Assembly (NCBI GenBank): GCA_016858145.1
Contig: JAEHOE010000067.1
Span: forward strand, 434,001-498,000
DNA: 64,000 nt
Source: Edaphochlamys debaryana
Lineage: Eukaryota; Chlorophyta; Chlorophyceae; Chlamydomonadales
Direction of reading: 5' to 3'
The position numbers were made by a program, and so were the translations under genes. The notes under the pieces are model-generated. The model searched no databases, had not been told where the DNA came from, and saw only the letters and a list, made by a program, of their open reading frames with translations. Shown piece after piece: positions 48,601 through 58,004 of this stretch (the stretch's first letter is position 1; each line of letters starts with the position of its first letter).

Positions 48601-49394
48601 GTCGGCCGTAGCGGGATCAGGGACTTGAGATCTTTGCCCATCTTTTCCAGAGCTATGGCAGCTTCCTCCTTGCCTTCCTCCCAGCTCGCCAGCGCCAGCG
48701 CTAGACGCGCCCAGTGCTCCAACAGACCGCTGGCGGCGAGCTCCTCGTGAAGGGCAGTCGACAACATCTTGTGATCGTCGTTGTTGAGGGTATCGAGGAC
48801 GTCGCAGATGAAGCTCAACAGGTAACCGGCGTCCGTGAGAACAAGGAGAGAGGCTTGCATGACCCGGCGCGGAGGCCGGGCCTGGGGCTGTCCGGTCCCG
48901 CCGGAGGACAGCAGAGGGGACGCGGCCGCGGCGAGCAGAGGGCAGACGGCCCGGAGCGCGTGGGTCTTGATCAGGGCTGTGCACACCTCCAGCGGGGCGC
49001 GGAGGCTGAGCGGGCAGTCTGCGGCGCGAGCTTTGAGGTCTGAGAAGACGGTGAGGAGCTTGCCGTAGAGGGTGGCGTAGGCCGTCCGCTGAGCATCGCT
49101 GATGCCGGGCGAGTTGGGGGCGGCACGCCGCAGCGCCAGTCCAAAGATCACGAGCAGGCCCGCAAGGCCCTCGTCACCGACCGATTTCAGAGACTTGCGT
49201 CCCAGCCTGTCCAGCGCCTCGCTGGCCGCTGTAATTTCCGTTGGGGACCACGCGCAAACTTCCGTGCCGCTCGCCATCCGCCGCGCCTGGGCGCACATAG
49301 TCTTGAGCGTGATGGCAGCTCTCTCCTCGGGGCTGCGAATCCGAGCGGTGGCCGCCGAAGTGGCTCGGGGTGCATCACGAGCTCGCGGAGGCAT
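45651..49394 (-). CDS. MYND-type zinc-finger protein, paralogue B
   Basis: Exons 49394-47510, 47299-47209 and 46914-45651 join in phase to 1079 aa. A frame continues four codons upstream of the ATG at 49394, but MPPRARDAP matches the start of paralogue A. Intron positions and phases are the same as in A and C. Exon 2 encodes a short block (FLPGAGAYLPTIEALLRHPN) aligned with HGYLAAVEAIVRQ in A. The middle of exon 1 (about 48040-48300) has a long Ala/Glu/Gln stretch unlike A. The region just after intron 2 is also unlike A and C. The last part of exon 3 is near-identical to A and ends in the same MYND finger (CGGCEAARYCCRECQ). Function unknown; it is probably a protein-interaction module. Confidence 0.85.
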
Positions 49395-51269
49395 TTGGGT
49401 CGGCACCGCTGCCGCTGCCTTGGAGACCTGTGCCTAGAAAAGTTACAGCAGGGATCTGTGCGCCACCACAGGGATAGGTCGCGGTCTCAACGCAAAACAT
49501 CTTTTGGTCATTTGTTGCGGACAGTTGTCTGCTGAACTAGGCTGCTGAATTGCAGTTTGATGGGTCAGAGTGTCGAGGAGACTTGAGGGGAAATGTTTGC
49601 GCAGGGGCCACGATTGTTCGGCAGGCGTCTCCAGATGCAGGGGTCGCCACACATGACCTAAGGCTAAATTGCAATACAACTCTGATACGGGTCGGAATCA
49701 CTGTTGCTACCTTGCTACATTGACTTGTCCGCCTTGCTAGCACTCAAATAATTGGGGGGGGGGGGGGGGCGGCGGGCTAATGGGCTGGACGGGGGGCCCC
49801 AGGACGAGGGGCGGCAGTGGGTAACATGGGTTAAGCCCCTGACTCCCCTCTATGTGACGGCCCCCCATGTCCGTCTTCAAGCGGCTCAGGAAAGTGCTAT
49901 TCGCGCCTGTATCCCATAGGGCCTGTATCAGCCTGCTAAGGGTAACCGGCGCAGCTCTACGTCGTCAACAGCAACATTACCGGTATGCCGGTTACTCTAG
50001 CATAGCCGCTATCAGCCGCATGTTGGGGGGGGCGGACTTAAGGGCTGCCCCCCGTCGTCCCCCGTCCGGCGGGATAATGGGCTGCCCCATGTCCGTCACT
50101 CGAGTCATGGCAGCGCCTCAGTCCTTACATGAACTAATCAGGCCCACCGAGGGGAGTCAGCCACGCCACAACAAGATAGCAACGCTGGCCGGAATGACGT
50201 CCACCCTGCTCCTGACCCCTGCACCCGACCCCTCCACAGCCCTAACGCGTCAGCACCCACGGACCTGCCCGAGTGTCCGACCCCTCAAGCTCCGCTCATC
50301 CCTCTGCATTGCCTCCGCATGTTCGTTCAGGAGGTCGAGCCAGGCAAACGGAGCCGCAGTGCCAACCGGCCCCTCGCCGCCCTGATGCGTAAATTCGCGA
50401 GCAGTCCTGTCTTGATGAAGCCATGAGCTGCCGTCAACCTGCTACAGCACACACTACTGCGCTACTGGGCACGGGGTGTCCATCATCCAGCGCCCGGACC
50501 CAATGCCTGCACCTCTCCTCACTACCTTGCCCAAAGGGACCAACATTGACGTGAACAGTGAACATGTTGAACAGCCCACAAGAAGGAAACCTGCCTTGCG
50601 CAGGAGCGCCGCATCGCAGCGGAGCCCGTGTCAGTCCTGCATACAACATTACCAGTAAATCAGCGCATCCTGCATTCCTGCTGCCAAGCGGAGTGTGCTG
50701 CCCGGCAGACAGCCGACCCGAGCCCGTCATGCCCCTGCAAACCCAGGGGGCCTACCCGCGCTCACCGGCCAAACTCATCCGCCCTGCCTACACAGCACCG
50801 GCGGCTGCACGTGGTACGACGCCTGCCAAACGACCTAGCCGCGCACTCGAGTACCACGCTCCACGGCGCACAGCCCTGCCGTCCAGCCAAGGCCGTCAAG
50901 CAAGCCCTACTAAACCCCTCACGCCTCCGCCTTCTTGGCCATCCGCCCCGCCTCCGCCGCCACTTCCACAGCTGCCGCCGCCACCGCCGCCACCGCCGCC
51001 TCCACCAGCGGCGGGGCCAGCTGCCGCCAGTCGCCAGCAGTGCCGCCGCCAGCAGCCCCCAGCTTGGGCTTGGCTCGGCCCGCGGCCACGTGCACGATTC
51101 CGGGTAAAGAGCACGGGGCGGCTGGGGGCGGGGACTTTTGTCGGCGGGCCATCAAGGGCAGCCTGGGAACAGCGTCGCCCCACAATGGTCCTGCCCATGT
51201 GTAGAACGTCTGCACCCTGTCATCTCGCCCAAACCTTCGCACCCGCTACCGCCGCACACATGCATGCAC
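49395..51269. other. Region between MYND paralogues B and C
   Basis: It holds a run of 16 G (49754-49769), nearby G/C-rich degenerate repeats (49790-50110, with CCCCATGTCCGTC seen twice) and a plus-strand poly-Pro open frame that is the antisense of an Ala/Val-rich minus-strand frame (stop at 50919, ending RMAKKAEA). That minus-strand frame could be a leftover terminal exon, but it has no clear acceptor, so it is not called. Confidence 0.4.
49754..49769. repeat. Homopolymer run of 16 G
   Basis: Sixteen consecutive G on the plus strand in non-coding sequence upstream of paralogue B. The exact length may be affected by sequencing or assembly. Confidence 0.8.
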
Positions 51270-54200
51270 CTATCGCTCAGCCTGCACCGGGCAGCACTCC
51301 CGCTTGTGGCCTGCCTCCCAGTGCGCCGCCTGGCACACGCGGCAGCAGTAGCGAGCGGCTTCGCAGCCCCCGCACTGTTGGAGTGACAGAGCTTTCTCGC
51401 TGGGCCCTTTCAGGGTGGTGCAGGCGGGGTTGGAGCAGCCCGGTAGCGACCGACGAGCCTCGCTGGGAGGAGGCATGAGCGACACCGTGCTGCGAATGAA
51501 CTTGGCAACGCCGCTGAGCTCACCGGAAGGCCCCTCGGAGGCCCCACCTCCACAGCCCACGGCAGCCTCGATCAGTGCCAGGAGGGCCGGCTCGCTCAGC
51601 GCCCCGCCCGGGCTGAGCACCCTGCGGAGGGCGCTGAGGCTGGGGCCGCGGAACCCTGCCCCGACCGCCTCCCTGACCTGCTCCTCCTCCGCCCCAGCTG
51701 CCGCCACTATCGCCTGAAGCCGGCAAGGAGCCCGAACGGCAAGAGCCCACAGGGCGTTTTGCAGCGGGGTGCGGCACGCCTCAGCCGTCTCCGCCAAGCG
51801 AAGGCCCACACGCAGGGCCCAGGCCGGGTCGAGCTCGGTCCACATGAAGGCGCTCCACTCGCGTTCTGAGGCCGTGGGAGCCGTGGAGTCGGCAGCGACG
51901 GAGGAGGCTGCAGAGGAGGCTGCGGAGTCCGCGGCATCCGCAGCCGCCACCGCCGCTGAGACCACAGCTGCGCCGCCCACGGCCCCCGCCCCCGCCCACC
52001 GCCCCTCCGCCGCGACCAGCAGCGGCGGCAGCCAGTCCAGGAGCAGAGCCACCACATCCCCCAGCGCCCCGCCATCGCCCTGCAGCTCCAGCGCCCCACC
52101 GCCGTCCAGGCGGCGGAGGACACCCGGAGCCAGGGCCCGGCCCAGCGCCGCCGCAGCGGGCAGCGCCGTCAGGGCGACGTGGGCGGCGGAGAGAGCCCGT
52201 TCGGCTATTTCGGCTTTCGCTGTAGACGCGGGCGCTTTGCCATCTGAGGCCACCCAAAGGGCTGGGTGTTCGTAGGATGGGCCCTCCAGGCTCAGGGCCA
52301 GGGCCCCCGCAAGGACTGCAACGGCCCGCCGTCTGCCCTGCGCATCCGCACTCGCGGGGGGCGCGCGTGCGGTCCGGAGCAGCTTGGCCACAGTCCTAGC
52401 AAAGGACGCCACGTCGCCGGGGCGGCTGTAGGATCCCATTCGCGACCACAGCAAAGCAGAGCCGGGCAGGGTCCCAGCGCTCTGCAGACCGCTGAGGTAA
52501 GGCGCAGAAACGACAAAGAGGAAGCCTTCAAGCGCGGCGCAGCGGAGGGTGTAGTGTTGTTCTTCTCGGGCCAAGATACACCCCGCTAAAAGCTTGCCTT
52601 ACCTGAGGGAGAGGGGGTTCCGTATGTACGACTCCAGGACGGGCATGTACTTGCGAGCACCCGAGTAGAAAGCTCCGATGGCGGTCGAGGGCCATGCATC
52701 TGGGGCGTTCGTGGGACATGGCAGCGCTCAGCACCGGTGTCAATCGCAGCATCGTAGAAGAGCTTTCCCAATCCCTGAGCCCACGCCGTCAAGGGAGCAC
52801 AACCCTAGCTGCAGGCCCTAACGCGGCTTGAGATGGGCCCCGTAGCGCCGGTGCCCCCCGCTCTCGCACTCACACGTGCCACCCACTCTCGCACTCACAC
52901 GTGCCACCCACTCTCACACTCACACGTGCCGCCCGTCCCGAAACTGAACCCTAGTGGAAAGGAAGGCACATACCAAGGCGCTCACCGTGAGGGCACACCG
53001 CAACTGACTCATTGATGTTCAGGAGCTCGCAGGCATCCTCTAGGCGCATGAAGGGCGCAGCCGTCCCATGGGCCTCCACTCGCCACAGCCCCGCCCACGC
53101 TATCGTGGCCTGCCACCAAGCGCCTAACAGTGGCTGGAGCCACGGCGAGATACCGGGGCAGCCTCCGTCGCACATGTGGCTCGCGAGGTCTAGAGCCCTG
53201 CGAGCTAGCCCAAGGCCCCGCCAGGCCAGCAATCTCGCGTTCTCGGGATCTAGCCGCCCCGCCGCCTCCGCGCCCTGCAGCTGCAGCGGCGGCGAGCCTT
53301 GGTCGGTCCACGCACCTGCGTCGTGGGCTGCGATCAGCGCCTGAACGGCAGCCTCAGTCGTCCGTGCCGTGGCGCACGACGTAGCGACCAGCGACAGGGT
53401 GCAGCCCCGGAGGGAGCAGGCCGCCGCCCGGGCGAGGCGCATGCCCAGCTGGAAAGCGGCGGAGCAGTCCAGCAGAGGCTCCCGCCGCCGCAGCGCTGCG
53501 AGCATGCCGGCGCATTGCTCCTCAGCCCGTGCGGCTTCCAAATCCTCCGGGGGACGGGCGGCCCTGCGCTCCTGCGCCTCTGCCAGCAGCTGCCCCAAGC
53601 GGCCGCCAAGCACACAGCCAGCGAAGCTCCACAGTTTGGTTGGCACCCCAGCTGCCGGCCACGGCACGTCAGGGCAGCACGTAAAGCCGCGCGTCGCGGC
53701 AAATGCCACATGTGCCAGGGTGGAGGTCCACAGGCCCAGGGCAGGGACCGCCATCGATAGATCCAGGGTCTCCCCATGCCGCAGCACATAGCCTTCCGAA
53801 TTCGCCAAGGGGATGGGCGGCCGGGCCTTGGGCGAAGGGGCAGAGTTGCTGGAGGGCCCGGGCGCGGACCCATCCGCCGGGGCCGTGGGCAGGCCGTAGG
53901 TGGGGCCTCCGTCCAGCTCCGCAGCGAGGGCCACCAGGTGCGAGGAGAGAAGGTACGCCAGGGAGGGGCAGGAGCCGGACACAAGCGTGCGGGCCCAGGG
54001 CTTGACATCTCCATCATCCAAAAGCGTCCAGAGGCTGCAACCCAGTCGCCTCTGCGCCTTGGCCGCCTCGTCTTCGCCGTCCTCCCAGCTCGTCAGCACC
54101 AGCGCTAGCCGCGCCCAGTGCTCCAGCAGACCGCTGGCTGCGAGCTCCTCGTGAAGGGCGCTGGCCAGGCTATGGATGTCGTCGTGGCTGAGTGTGGGCA

Positions 54201-54795
54201 TGACGTCATAGTAAAGGCCAAGCACGGTGCGTGACCCCACCAGTAGACTGAGGGAAGCCTGGATGGTACGGCTCGAGGGCCGGGGCTGGGGCTGTCCTTG
54301 ACCGCCGGCGGACAGCAGAGGGGATGCGGCCGCGGCCAGCAGCGGGCAGAAGGCGCGGAGCGCGTGGGTCTTGATCAGGGCGGTGCACACCTCTAGCGGG
54401 GCGCGAGGGCTCAGCACGTGGTCCGCGGCATCGCTGCAGACGTTGGTGATGGCGTTCAGGAGCTTGCTGTGAAGGGCAGCGTAGGCCGCCCGCTGAGCAT
54501 CGCTGATGCCGGGGGAGTTGGGGGCAGCACGCCGCAGCGCCAGCCCAAGCATCACGACTAAACCTGCAAGGCCCTCGTCGCCGACCGATCGGAGAGCTTG
54601 GGTTCCAAGCCTATCAAGCGCCTCGCTGGCCGCTGTAATCTCCGTCGGGGACCAAGCGCATGCCTCCTTGCCGCTCGCCATCCGCAGCGCCTGCACGCCC
54701 ATAAGCTTGAGCGTGCTAGTCGCTCGCTCTCCGGGGCTGCGGACTCGAGCGGCAGCCGCGGAAGGGGCCGCTCGGGAGCGAGCTCGCGGGGTCAT
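51270..54795 (-). CDS. MYND-type zinc-finger protein, paralogue C
   Basis: Exons 54795-52986, 52699-about 52604 and 52491-51270 (TAG) give about 1042 aa. The start MTPRARSRAAPSAAAARVRS parallels A and B. Exon 2 encodes AIGAFYSGARKYMPVLESYI, the counterpart of the short exon in A and B. The conserved blocks (VGDEGLAGLVV, DCSAAFQLGMRLARAAA, AHVALTALPAAAALGRALAP) are retained. The MYND finger differs slightly (LQQCGGCEAARYCCRVCQ) but keeps its Cys and His residues. The C-terminal tail after GHKREC is replaced by CPVQAER. Intron 1 contains three 25-bp tandem repeats. It lies head-to-tail with B. No enzymatic domain is seen; function unknown. Confidence 0.85.
52861..52935. repeat. Three tandem 25-bp repeats in intron 1 of paralogue C
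   Basis: The unit CTCTCGCACTCACACGTGCC-ACCCA occurs at 52861-52885 and 52886-52910 and, with three changes, at 52911-52935. Each unit contains CACGTG (an E-box/G-box core) within CACACGTGCC. Confidence 0.9.
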
Positions 54796-55170
54796 TTTGA
54801 GGAGCTACGCAAGCCTGCTCGTCATACGTAATTTATGCGCAGTTTGCATTACATGTGAGAGAGCGTCCTGCCCTAGGCGCCTTGAGGCCGGGCCGTCGCG
54901 GACTGTCGCGGACTGCTCAAGAGCTGAAGCTGACTACGAGCGACTATGGCGTTGAAGGAATGCGCAGAGCCTATCCTGTTTTGACGCAGTGTCTTTCTCT
55001 GATTTGGCTTATCCCCTCACCGCACACGCATCTTCCCCAGCGGCGCCCTGGCCTACGACCCCCCCGCCACCACCACCGTCTCGCGCTGCGTCTGCCAATC
55101 CGTTGCAACTGCCTCCCATGCCTCCACAAGCGCTTCTGCCCTTAGCCCTTTCGCCCACACCAGGAAAGAA
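54796..55170. other. Intergenic region upstream of paralogue C
   Basis: Non-coding by inspection; probably contains the promoter of paralogue C. A short direct repeat (GTCGCGGACT twice) lies near 54895-54915. Nothing else recognised. Confidence 0.4.
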
Positions 55171-55830
55171 TCACAGCTTCTGCTCCGCCGCCGCCAGCCG
55201 GGCCCTGTCGGCCTTGCTTAGCGCCAGGCCCCTCTCCCTGCCCCCGCCCCCGCCCGCTCGGTCCCCGCTGGGCGCTCTGTGCGTCGGCGGCACCCACGGG
55301 TGCTTCCGTCCAGCCCCTCTCCCCTCCTCCTCCTCGTCTGCGTCTTCGTCAGTGCCCTCGCCGTCCGCCTGAGCGACTGCGGCTGCAGATCCCCTGCTGA
55401 TTTGTCCTGGGTGCGGGGGCCATGCCCTGCCCCCCAAGCCGCCGCCAAGGCCCGGAGCAGCATCCACCGTGCGTCAGCCAGGGCCAGCACGGCGGCGACC
55501 CGCCCCGCCTGCAGTACAGTCACCATGTCGTACAGTACGGAGATGGCGTAAGCGCGATCCTGCGCAGTACAGAAACGGGGATGGCAAGGCACCTGACTGG
55601 ACTGGTGCGCAAGCGCGGGGGGCAAGGACAGCCGGCTGTGCCGGCCGCTGGCGTCTGCTGGTCCACAGAGACGGCAGCAAAGCAATTACCCTCTCCCCGC
55701 CCCCGCCCGCCCGCTCCCCGCCAGACGCTGTGTACGTCGGCGGCGCCCACAGAAGCTTCCACCCAGCCCCTCTCCCTTCCCCCTCCCCAACATCGCGGCC
55801 ACCACCAGAGCGGGTGCCTGCTGCTAGATA
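55171..55830 (-). pseudogene. Possible terminal exons of an unidentified gene, with an internal duplication
   Basis: On the minus strand a good acceptor (TTTCTGTACTGCGCAG, ending about 55560) is followed by coding-like sequence (DRAYAISVLYDMVTVLQAGR, then VAAVLALADARWMLLRALAA). A second frame ends at 55171 with ALSKADRARLAAAEQKL and a stop. The segment around 55255-55345 recurs, diverged, at 55705-55795 (CGTCGGCGGC-CCCACAG type), so part of the locus has been tandemly duplicated. Upstream exons and the frame joining the two pieces were not found. It may be a decayed gene fragment or the 3' end of a gene with unrecognised exons. Confidence 0.3.
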
Positions 55831-56168
55831 GGCGGGACCCTGCTGAGTGCTTTCCGCTTTGCCCTTGGTGGTCCCAACGAGGTCGCTTCTTAGCCCAGCA
55901 GAGGTCCGGCCCAGCACTCGCACGCCTGAATAATGCAGCGCATGCGAGTGCTGGCCTCGGCCCTGTGTGGCCGTGTGCAGCAGTCTCCGCCAATGGTATC
56001 GGTGGGGCCAAACTCGAACGGAACGGCTTCAAGGGAAGGGACCCCCAAGGCTGGTAGGCGTGAGGTGGCCCCGCCCGGCGACCTCACCACATGGCATATG
56101 GCTCAGTTGCAGCAGAACTCCGATGTGGGTCGGGATGCCTTCATGGTCATGTGCCGTTCCTCACGCGC

Positions 56169-57584
56169 TCACGGCGGCACCCCTGCAGCTTGCGGCCCCT
56201 GGGGCCCTTCCACGTTTTTTGGGCTGAGACGCCGCCATGGGGAAGGGCCTTGGGGAAAGGGCCTGGGGAAGGGCCTTGGGGAAAGGGCCTTGGGGAAAGG
56301 GCCTTGGGGAAAGGGCCTTCCTTCACGATTCGCTGACGCCTTGCTTCCCCAAATGCCCCCCTGCGTCCCCCCCGTGGTCAAACATGCGAGCGAGCGACGT
56401 CCACGCCCGAAACGCCTCGGCACGATGCCCCTCGACCAGTATCCTCGCCTGGGCTTGGCCAGAGTCACCGCCAGGGGCTTGTTGCCGCCGCAGCCGCCCG
56501 CATGGCTCCGCGACAGCTCGAGGCGCCAGCTGGTGTTCGGGCCCTCCTTCGCTGGGCTCGCCACCAGGCGAGCACCGCACTTGTTGCATTGATACACCTT
56601 GCACTCCGACTTGAGCTTCAGGCGCTGCAGCGGATACCACTTCTGCGCATGCTCGAGCACTACGCTCAGCGGGCCGTCCCCGACCACTACGTGGGCTTCG
56701 AGTGAGCCGCGCGTCACTGCATCAATCACGGTCTGCAGCGGTTTGGACCCTGCGACGTTCAGGTTCATGTTGTCGCGCAGTGTGCGGGCGCTGCAGAAGC
56801 TACACAGCTCGCGGCGCCCGAAGCAAGCTAACGGTGTATGGTTGTATAGTGTATGGTGTTCGCTGCTCAAGCGCTTCGTGGACCGCGCCTGCAGGCCGCC
56901 TCCTGATTTGAATCGCGCCACGAACCCACGACCCGCCCCCAACCCCCCAGCAACCCCCCCGCGGCACGTGGTGCTTGCTGCTGAGTGCTGACTGGGTGCT
57001 CGGCGCCCGCTACGCCCCCTTTCCTGCGACGTGCGCGCACATAAAGCACCTGCGGGGCCAGCCGCTTTCTGCGAGCCATCCCACCCGCCATCCATCCACC
57101 CAGCCATCCGCCATCCCCGCGCAGCCCCGCAGCCCCGCACACCCCCGCGCGTGCCCGCAACCCCCCGTCCTTTGCACTTCCGTCCTTGCCCGCCCTCCCG
57201 CACCGTGCACATGTTGACTTCTCGAGCAATTGCCAACTCCACCAGTTGACCATTCTCCTTTGAGCTTTGAGGAACCTTGGGGACCTGCGGGCTTGGGGAA
57301 GGGACCTGGGGACCTGGGGAAGGGCTGGGGGCTCTCGGGGAAGGGATGGGTGAGACCAGGGGACTTGGATTTGGGGAAGGGCTGGGTACCTGGGGAAGGG
57401 CCTCCTTCCTTCCTTCCGTCCTTCCTTCCTTCCCCAGTCCTAACACCCTTCCCCCCTTGCTCTCCCATTTCCACTCCCGCCGGACGGAGGCTCGGCCTCG
57501 CGGCTCAGCCCTGCCACCCCTGATGCCCCCGCAGTCGCCTCGCCCTCCATGTGCCGCCTTCTTGCCCCTGCCACACAGCCCCAT
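56169..57584 (-). CDS. Uncertain ORF: Pro-rich ends around a Cys/His segment
   Basis: An uninterrupted 471-codon frame starts at an ATG (57584). Its N-terminal third contains Ser-Pro runs (PSPSPNPSPLVSPIPSPRAP) that come from a GGGGAAGGG-type repeat. The C-terminal end is another Pro-rich run from a second block of the same kind of repeat. Only the middle, about 56340-56870, looks like real protein: NLNVAGSKPLQTVIDAVTRG, HVVVGDGPLSVVLEHAQKWY, then CKVYQCNKCGARLV and SRSHAGGCGG. The C-x2-C ... H-x3-C arrangement resembles zinc-binding or WRKY/FLYWCH-like DNA-binding modules of Mutator-type transposases, but this is a guess. The real coding sequence may be only the middle part. Confidence 0.35.
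   Translation of the reverse strand: MGLCGRGKKAAHGGRGDCGGIRGGRAEPRGRASVRREWKWESKGGRVLGLGKEGRTEGRKEALPQVPSPSPNPSPLVSPIPSPRAPSPSPGPQVPSPSPQVPKVPQSSKENGQLVELAIAREVNMCTVREGGQGRKCKGRGVAGTRGGVRGCGAARGWRMAGWMDGGWDGSQKAAGPAGALCARTSQERGRSGRRAPSQHSAASTTCRGGVAGGLGAGRGFVARFKSGGGLQARSTKRLSSEHHTLYNHTPLACFGRRELCSFCSARTLRDNMNLNVAGSKPLQTVIDAVTRGSLEAHVVVGDGPLSVVLEHAQKWYPLQRLKLKSECKVYQCNKCGARLVASPAKEGPNTSWRLELSRSHAGGCGGNKPLAVTLAKPRRGYWSRGIVPRRFGRGRRSLACLTTGGTQGGIWGSKASANREGRPFPQGPFPKALSPRPFPRPFPQGPSPWRRLSPKNVEGPQGPQAAGVPP
56239..56319. repeat. Six tandem GGGGAA(A)GGGCCTT units
   Basis: Units of 13-14 bp follow each other without interruption. They are read on the minus strand as a Pro/Phe/Lys/Gly-rich run. A looser block of related GGGGAAGGG units lies about 1 kb away (57275-57400). 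Confidence 0.85.
57275..57400. repeat. Irregular CTGGGGAAGGG repeats
   Basis: At least six CTTGGGGAAGGG or CTGGGGA(A)GGG-like units with variable spacers lie on the plus strand. They are related to the block at 56239-56319 and lie on the other side of the Cys/His segment. Confidence 0.75.
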
Positions 57585-57750
57585 GCTTTTGGGACCTACG
57601 CGCGCCGCCCATCCATGGCATGCCAGACCCCAGACCTGCCCCCCCAGCCAGCTTCACGCGTATGGAGGCTGAGCCTCCTGCCGCCGCCTTGTTCTGGACC
57701 TGCCCTTTGCACCCTGTCATGCTTCGTTCAAGTCAACACAACATCCCCTC

Positions 57751-57794
57751 TAGGCGGCGGGCCATCCCCTCTAGGCGGCGGGCCAGCCCCGCCC
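57751..57794. repeat. Two 22-bp direct repeats
   Basis: ATCCCCTCTAGGCGGCGGGCCA is present twice in tandem, downstream of the helicase ORF. The unit contains CTAG next to a GC-rich arm, but no convincing Helitron terminal hairpin could be defined. Confidence 0.6.
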
Positions 57795-57896
57795 CCCTCC
57801 CCTGTCCCCGCTGCCATTTCATTGTGCATCCCCGATGTCCCCGGCTGCTGGCTTGCCCTGGGACTGGGGACTGGCCATATGTGAAGTTCGTGCCCG

Positions 57897-57901
57897 TTAC
57901 A
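57897..57901 (-). promoter_or_regulatory. Putative poly(A) signal TGTAA for the helicase ORF
   Basis: TTACA on the plus strand reads TGTAA on the minus strand, about 104 nt after the helicase stop codon. The position fits the algal polyadenylation signal; usage is inferred. Confidence 0.45.
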
Positions 57902-58004
57902 ATTTCGTATCCAGCCAGATCGGGCATGTGGGGTTGCCCGCTCGCTCCTTGGCTCAGCAGCTCTTCACCCCTCACCCCAAAACTCACAACCTCGGCGCCG
58001 TACT

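Noticed and set aside
49382..49406. Upstream start for MYND paralogue B (GTG at 49406)
   Set aside because: The ATG at 49394 gives MPPRAR, identical to the start of paralogue A; a non-ATG start is not needed.
50558..51478. Plus-strand poly-Pro ORF (extensin-like)
   Set aside because: Its right half is the exact antisense of the MYND finger exon of paralogue C, and the Pro run is the complement of an Ala/Gly-rich stretch. No signal peptide or splice support.
56239..57400. CRISPR-like array suspected from GGGGAAGGG repeats
   Set aside because: Units are 13-14 bp and directly abutting or irregularly spaced; there are no unique spacers of constant length, and the context is nuclear eukaryotic.
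57751..57794. Helitron 3' terminus suspected from CTAG next to a GC-rich arm
   Set aside because: The motif is simply repeated twice, and no stem-loop of proper geometry ending in CTRR was found.
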